A stretch of DNA of 38,242 nt, taken from the NCBI GenBank assembly GCA_016278615.1, contig JADQBM010000051.1:1-38242 (forward strand), read 5' to 3'. Under the pieces are notes generated by a model. It was not told the origin of the DNA, made no database searches, and worked only from the letters and a program-made list of their open reading frames with translations. How positions within the stretch are numbered: the stretch's first letter is position 1; every line of letters begins with the position of its first letter. Source of the DNA: Clostridia bacterium. GTDB taxonomy: Bacteria > Bacillota > Clostridia > Peptostreptococcales > JAAYPU01. Below are positions 33,959 through 38,242 of the stretch, piece after piece. The translations under genes were made by a program, and so were the position numbers.

Positions 33959-36508
33959 TTACTCTTTCAACTCTTCAATATCATCCGTATAAAAGCCTAC
34001 AACGCCTTTATATTCAAGTTCTTTTTTTCTTTGAGAGTCATTAACGAAATAAGCGTATATCTTTTTATCCTTAAGCTGAAGAACTTCCTGATAATCCGAT
34101 TCAATCTTACTTTCTGGCAGCACTGCCGCAAAAACATTATTGAGCATTATAAAATATAAGATTTCTCTATTCGTATAATCCGAGTCTTCATTGACTTTAA
34201 AAATGATATTGGGATACCCTAAATACTCTGCTCGTGTAAATTCATCCATTCGATTCATTTCCGGAATAAATTTATTGATATATTCAGGATAATTCTCTTT
34301 AATAACCTTTAAAAAATCAATGCTATCTGTTTTTACTTTTGGAATAATCATAACATCTTGATGGGTTCTTATCCATTGTATTAAATCATCCAATGTCATT
34401 TGATGCCATCCGTTAATCATTTCAAAGCTTGTGAATTCTTCCAAAGAATAGCGTTTATTTTGTTGATTAAAAAGCTTAGCCACAGATGTATTCCAATCCT
34501 CAATAAGTACTGGATATCCATCAGATGTCCAGTCAATATTCACTTCAATGTATTTCGCACCTTTTTCATAGGATCCATCCAAGGCCTCTTTTGAATTGGT
34601 CATAATTTTGTTGTCAATGATGCCGCCACCTCTTGCAATGATAATGCCCTGATCAGCAGGCTTCTCACCTAATATTTCTTCTATTGTTTGATTTTTTAAA
34701 AGTAACTTTCGAAGCACATCATTTTCAAGATAAAAATTCCCTCGATTAATCTCATTTACCGCTTTTGAATACCCATCCTTACATAGCTCCAAATCAACAG
34801 ATTCTCTTGTCTTAATATCCCATGCCCGACCATTTTCAAATATTCCATCTCGTGACATTTCATAAATAATATTATCTTGAATAAAGGATCCCTTTGACAT
34901 ATAAGTCTGAGAGGCCACAAATCCTGTTTCTGCATTAATAAGATTCTGACCGAAATACAAAGTATTCAGCTTGTCAACTCCAAGCAAATAACTTACAGTG
35001 GGAAGAAAATCAATCTGCCCCCCTGTGGTGTCAATGGTCTTGCTCATATTAATTCCAGGAATGTGAATTATTAAAGGAATATTGAGCATTTCGTCATAAT
35101 CATAAGGATACCCTAAAAATCGACTCACAGATTGATTCGTATCTTCATCTTTCCAGTTAAGTCCAAAATGATCTCCATAAATAACAATCATTGAATTCTC
35201 ATACAAATCATTTCTTTTTAAGTCTTCAATAAATCTTTTAATTGCGTCATCCGTATAGCGTACCCCTTGAAGATAATCTCCAAAAAGCGTCTCCTCATCC
35301 TCCGGTTTCAAGGCTATTTTCTTATACGGGTTCGGTATTTCATAAGGATGATGGCTGGAAAGGGTGATTAAAAAACCATAAAAAGGCTGCGTGGATTCCT
35401 TTAGAATCTCTACTGACTGATCAAAAAAGTCAAAATCAGTAATCCCCAAACCTATAATTTCGTCAATTTCATAATCCCCCTCATTGATATAAGTATCAAA
35501 GCCTTGTCCGGGGTAAGCCTCTCCTCGATTCCAAAAATCTTTCTTATAGCCATGAAAAGCCATGGCATTATATCCTTCATCTCTCAAAATCCATGGCAAC
35601 CCATGAAAATAATTTTCTGTATACAGACTATAGGTATAGCTCCTAAAAGAAGCATATAATGAATTGTGACTAACGAATTCTGCATCAGAAGTGTTACCAC
35701 TGCCTAATTGCTGAAAATAATGATTAAAATAGATGCCATCATTATCAATCAATTGATTTAAAGTGGGTGTTATTTCCTGGCCATCGTAGAATTTATTAAT
35801 CATCATATCCTGAAGAGATTCCACCTGTATAACAATAAGATTTCTCCCTTTTGCAATGCCAAACAGTTCATCTCTTTCTTCATTCTCATAGCTGTTTTCA
35901 TTGATAGTAAAATCAGATTCCCCGAAAGTTTCTTTGCTTTTAGATAGAAACAAAACATCCTGTATATGGTAAGTAAAAAACTCTTGATTGCTAATAGAAG
36001 TCAGAAGTTCTCCTTGAGCCGGATTTAAAACGATAAAAGAAATCATGCTTATAAGCAATACAGAAAGTATGGTCTTAAGGTTCTTTAACTTTCTATGCTT
36101 CCAATAATAGTATTCCATATTTTTTGTAGGTTTCAAGAGAAAAGTATACATCACCATTAGAATAGCATCTATTAGTAAAAGGAAAAATTGCGGTTTGACA
36201 ATCTCAAAAATACTATCTGAAACATACCCCAGCAATCCAACAGCTTCTATCATATTTATGGATAAATTTCTGTTAAAATAACTGAAATAGCTTACATCCA
36301 TAAACATAAGAAGAGAAAGAATCAAATAAAGCAACGAGGCAATTTTCTTGTTTTCAAAAAATAAGAAAAAGATTATCAAGTAAATTATAGTTAATGAAGA
36401 AATAAAAAAGAAATTTGTTACATCCATAAAAGTATAGTATACAGCCACTTTAGTCAGTAAAACAAAAAAAAGAAAGCCAATAACCCATTTATTATTCTTT
36501 GATTGCAT
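33959..36508 (-). CDS. LtaS-type sulfatase fused to a degenerate GDPD domain
   Basis: Membrane protein of 849 aa. Five N-terminal transmembrane helices (~8-161) are followed by an extracellular sulfatase/LTA-synthase domain (~215-600). That domain holds the metal-binding Glu230 (VIQVESLQD), the catalytic Thr273 (LGSGNTSDAEF) and the YGDHFGL metal motif, so polyglycerolphosphate transfer (lipoteichoic acid synthesis or a related reaction) is likely. Residues ~621-849 form a glycerophosphodiesterase-like domain in which the catalytic residues are lost: AHRG becomes IARG (Ala625), the E-x-D pair reads E-V-N (655-657), and the HD motif reads ED (670-671). Start: AAGGAG eight bases before ATG. Most LtaS proteins lack this C-terminal domain. 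The gene stands alone, convergent with feoAB. Confidence 0.87.
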   Translation of the reverse strand: MQSKNNKWVIGFLFFVLLTKVAVYYTFMDVTNFFFISSLTIIYLIIFFLFFENKKIASLLYLILSLLMFMDVSYFSYFNRNLSINMIEAVGLLGYVSDSIFEIVKPQFFLLLIDAILMVMYTFLLKPTKNMEYYYWKHRKLKNLKTILSVLLISMISFIVLNPAQGELLTSISNQEFFTYHIQDVLFLSKSKETFGESDFTINENSYENEERDELFGIAKGRNLIVIQVESLQDMMINKFYDGQEITPTLNQLIDNDGIYFNHYFQQLGSGNTSDAEFVSHNSLYASFRSYTYSLYTENYFHGLPWILRDEGYNAMAFHGYKKDFWNRGEAYPGQGFDTYINEGDYEIDEIIGLGITDFDFFDQSVEILKESTQPFYGFLITLSSHHPYEIPNPYKKIALKPEDEETLFGDYLQGVRYTDDAIKRFIEDLKRNDLYENSMIVIYGDHFGLNWKDEDTNQSVSRFLGYPYDYDEMLNIPLIIHIPGINMSKTIDTTGGQIDFLPTVSYLLGVDKLNTLYFGQNLINAETGFVASQTYMSKGSFIQDNIIYEMSRDGIFENGRAWDIKTRESVDLELCKDGYSKAVNEINRGNFYLENDVLRKLLLKNQTIEEILGEKPADQGIIIARGGGIIDNKIMTNSKEALDGSYEKGAKYIEVNIDWTSDGYPVLIEDWNTSVAKLFNQQNKRYSLEEFTSFEMINGWHQMTLDDLIQWIRTHQDVMIIPKVKTDSIDFLKVIKENYPEYINKFIPEMNRMDEFTRAEYLGYPNIIFKVNEDSDYTNREILYFIMLNNVFAAVLPESKIESDYQEVLQLKDKKIYAYFVNDSQRKKELEYKGVVGFYTDDIEELKE

Positions 36509-36617
36509 GCTAGATACTCCTTCATTTTCTAAGAAACTATAACCATTATAATATAAAGAAAAGAAAATTCAACTTAAATACACTAATATTTGCAACTGGA
36601 CAATTTGGGCATTTTGC

Positions 36618-36653
36618 TATAATATTAAGAACAAAGGTATATTAAAATACCTT
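36618..36653 (+). promoter_or_regulatory. Possible -10 and leader hairpin of the NSS transporter gene
   Basis: A TATAAT hexamer at 36618-36623 lacks a convincing -35. It is followed by a perfect 7-bp palindrome AAGGTAT / ATACCTT (36634-36640, 36647-36653) that could be an operator or leader hairpin. Confidence 0.35.
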
Positions 36654-36685
36654 GAAAAAACAAAAATAATAAAGGAGGGATTTTT

Positions 36686-38092
36686 ATGCAACAAAGAGAA
36701 AACTGGGGTTCAAGACTCGGATTTCTTCTAGCAGCAGCCGGTTCAGCAGTTGGTTTAGGAAACATTTGGAGATTCCCGTATTTAACGGGAGAAAACGGCG
36801 GTAGTGCATTCATAGTTATTTATTTAGTTTGTGTTTTTGTAATCGGTTTAAGTATTATGATTGCTGAATTTACTGTTGGTAGAAGAAGTGGCCTTGCAGC
36901 AGTAGGCGCTTATAAAAGCTACAGCCGAAATTGGACATTTGTAGGTGTAATCGGGGTTCTCAGTGGATTCTTAATCATGGGGTTCTACCCAGTAGTTGGT
37001 GGATGGGCACTGGCTTATATTGTGAAATCTATTACAGGATTAACAAGTGCGCCTGATGCCATTGGAGATGTATTTGGTGGATTTATTACCAATTCTTTTG
37101 AACCATTACTATGGATGATTGCATTCTTAGCTGTTAATGTTGCCATTGTTGCCAAAGGCATTGCAGGTGGTATCGAAAAAGCATCCAAAGTATTAATGCC
37201 CGTACTCTTTTTCTTACTCATATTCATTGGTATCAGAAGCGTCAGTCTTCCCGGCGCCGATGCAGGACTTAGTTTCTTATTTTCACCAGATTGGTCTGTA
37301 GTAACAGGCGCAACCGTCTTAGCAGCGTTAGGTCAGGCATTTTTCTCACTTAGTTTGGGTATGGGGTGTATGATCACATACGGAAGCTATTTGAATAAAA
37401 AGCAAAATCTTGCTAAAGATGCTGTTATCGTAACTTCCTTAGATACACTTTGTGCAATCTTAGCCGGTATTGCTATATTCCCAGCTCTATTTGCTTTTGG
37501 TATGGAACCTGCACAAGGCCCAGGTCTTGTATTCGTAGTGGTCCCATCCATATTTGCTGCAATGGGTGGTGGTGTTGGCGTATTCTTCTCTACCTTATTC
37601 TTTGTAGCTCTTGCAGTTGCAGCACTTACTTCATCGGTATCATTACTAGAAGTAGTAGTAGCTTATTTAATAGATGAAAAGAAGATGGCAAGAAAAAAAG
37701 CTGTTTATTTAGCTTCAGCCGTTATGGCTGTTTTATGTGTCATGGCTTCTTTGTCATTAGGCGTTACGTCTCATATCACCGTATTGGGCGTTGGTGCATT
37801 TGACTTCTTTGATATCCTTACTGACAAGATATTCTTAGCAATTGGCGGCATGTTCCTTGCTATATTTGCTGGTTGGGTATATAAGAAAGAAGACCTTAAA
37901 GCTGAATTAACAAATGAAGGCACCATTAAGATGGCACTTTTCGAAGTATGGTATGCGTTGATTAAATATGTCATTCCTGTTGCAATTGCAGTTATTGCAT
38001 TTATGGGTGTTAAATCCATTGCACAAACAGGATTAATGATATTCGGTCTCGCAGTTATTGTCGTACTTGCAATATTCTCTAAAAAACTATAA
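36686..38092 (+). CDS. Sodium-dependent transporter, NSS/SNF family
   Basis: Sodium-coupled symporter of the LeuT/Tyt1 family (468 aa), probably importing an amino acid. The N-terminal signature is clear: RENWGSRLGFLLAAAGSAVG then LGNIWRFPYLTGENGGSAF, which holds the Na+ and substrate sites in helix 1. About 11-12 membrane helices follow, with ALGQAFFSLSLGMGCMITYG as helix 6 and AALTSSVSLLEVVVAYLID as helix 8. The substrate cannot be read from sequence. AGGAGGG lies six bases before ATG, and a strong terminator follows. Confidence 0.9.
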   Translation: MQQRENWGSRLGFLLAAAGSAVGLGNIWRFPYLTGENGGSAFIVIYLVCVFVIGLSIMIAEFTVGRRSGLAAVGAYKSYSRNWTFVGVIGVLSGFLIMGFYPVVGGWALAYIVKSITGLTSAPDAIGDVFGGFITNSFEPLLWMIAFLAVNVAIVAKGIAGGIEKASKVLMPVLFFLLIFIGIRSVSLPGADAGLSFLFSPDWSVVTGATVLAALGQAFFSLSLGMGCMITYGSYLNKKQNLAKDAVIVTSLDTLCAILAGIAIFPALFAFGMEPAQGPGLVFVVVPSIFAAMGGGVGVFFSTLFFVALAVAALTSSVSLLEVVVAYLIDEKKMARKKAVYLASAVMAVLCVMASLSLGVTSHITVLGVGAFDFFDILTDKIFLAIGGMFLAIFAGWVYKKEDLKAELTNEGTIKMALFEVWYALIKYVIPVAIAVIAFMGVKSIAQTGLMIFGLAVIVVLAIFSKKL

Positions 38093-38123
38093 TTATATAT
38101 TCAATATATAATTAACCTTAAAG

Positions 38124-38171
38124 AGGACGGCTGATTGTTTCATATAGAAACAACCAGCCGTCCTTGTTTTT
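38124..38171 (+). terminator. Rho-independent terminator of the NSS transporter gene
   Basis: A 17-18 bp stem (AGGACGGCTG...TTGTTTC / GAAACAA...CAGCCGTCCT, one mismatch) followed by TTGTTTTT, 31 bases past the stop. The last 70 bases of the window hold nothing else I recognise. Confidence 0.9.
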
Positions 38172-38242
38172 ACGTCAGAGAAGGTAGCAAACGAAACGTC
38201 AGGCTGTGTGAGTAATCATGCAGTCTACTTCCCCATAATTAC

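Overview
The window looks like chromosomal DNA of a low-GC, anaerobic, Gram-positive bacterium of the Clostridia (Alkaliphilus/Tissierellia-like by overall feel; the genus cannot be fixed from sequence alone). Supporting signs are AT-rich sequence, strong AGGAGG-type ribosome binding sites, an S-layer (SLH) protein, a lipoteichoic-acid-synthase-like enzyme, a SAM-I riboswitch, a Fur-controlled feoAB operon, an NAD-dependent PreTA pair with YgeY, and NSS and YfcC transporters. There are no rRNA, tRNA, phage, IS transposase or CRISPR features. Most genes (102-31085) lie on the minus strand; feoAB and the terminal NSS transporter are on the plus strand.

Layout. 102-5375: large secreted SLH protein with seven InlB-type B repeats and four FN3 domains that carry an unusual 9-residue mini-repeat. 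5565-10006: two diguanylate cyclase-type (GGDEF) proteins flanking the 23S rRNA methyltransferase RlmD; each GGDEF gene ends next to a perfect 30-31 bp palindrome of one repeat family. 10211-14431: a nucleobase-catabolism block, ygeY - tandem structured intergenic motif - preT - preA. 14819-16966: operon of an MBL-fold hydrolase, a PrsW-like membrane protease and MgtC. 17364-21023: IclR regulator, M20 amidohydrolase and YfcC carrier, with a promoter, operator-like repeats and a CodY-like box in front of the M20 gene. 21151-23800: methionine operon metY-metA under a SAM-I riboswitch with a clear promoter. 23842-25771: nitroreductase, metallophosphoesterase and an unknown protein in one operon. 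26311-31085: a sigma-54-dependent regulator translationally coupled to a YhaO/YhaN (SbcDC-like) nuclease-ATPase pair. 31260-33425: Fur boxes, feoA and feoB. 33959-36508: an LtaS-type sulfatase fused to a glycerophosphodiesterase-like domain that has lost its catalytic histidines. 36686-38092: sodium:neurotransmitter-family symporter with a strong terminator.

The most interesting non-standard signals are: (1) two tandem, compensatorily varying long hairpins between ygeY and preT that match no riboswitch I know; (2) the LtaS-pseudoGDPD fusion; (3) the in-frame 27-bp mini-repeats inserted at equivalent loops of three FN3 domains; (4) several families of small palindromic intergenic repeats, one of which supplies the stop codon of the yhaN-like gene; and (5) the sigma-54 activator coupled to a DNA-repair-like nuclease pair. 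Intergenic stretches over 300 bases (12753-13105, 14432-14818, 16967-17363, 23481-23841, 25772-26310, 33426-33958) are each described in the feature list.
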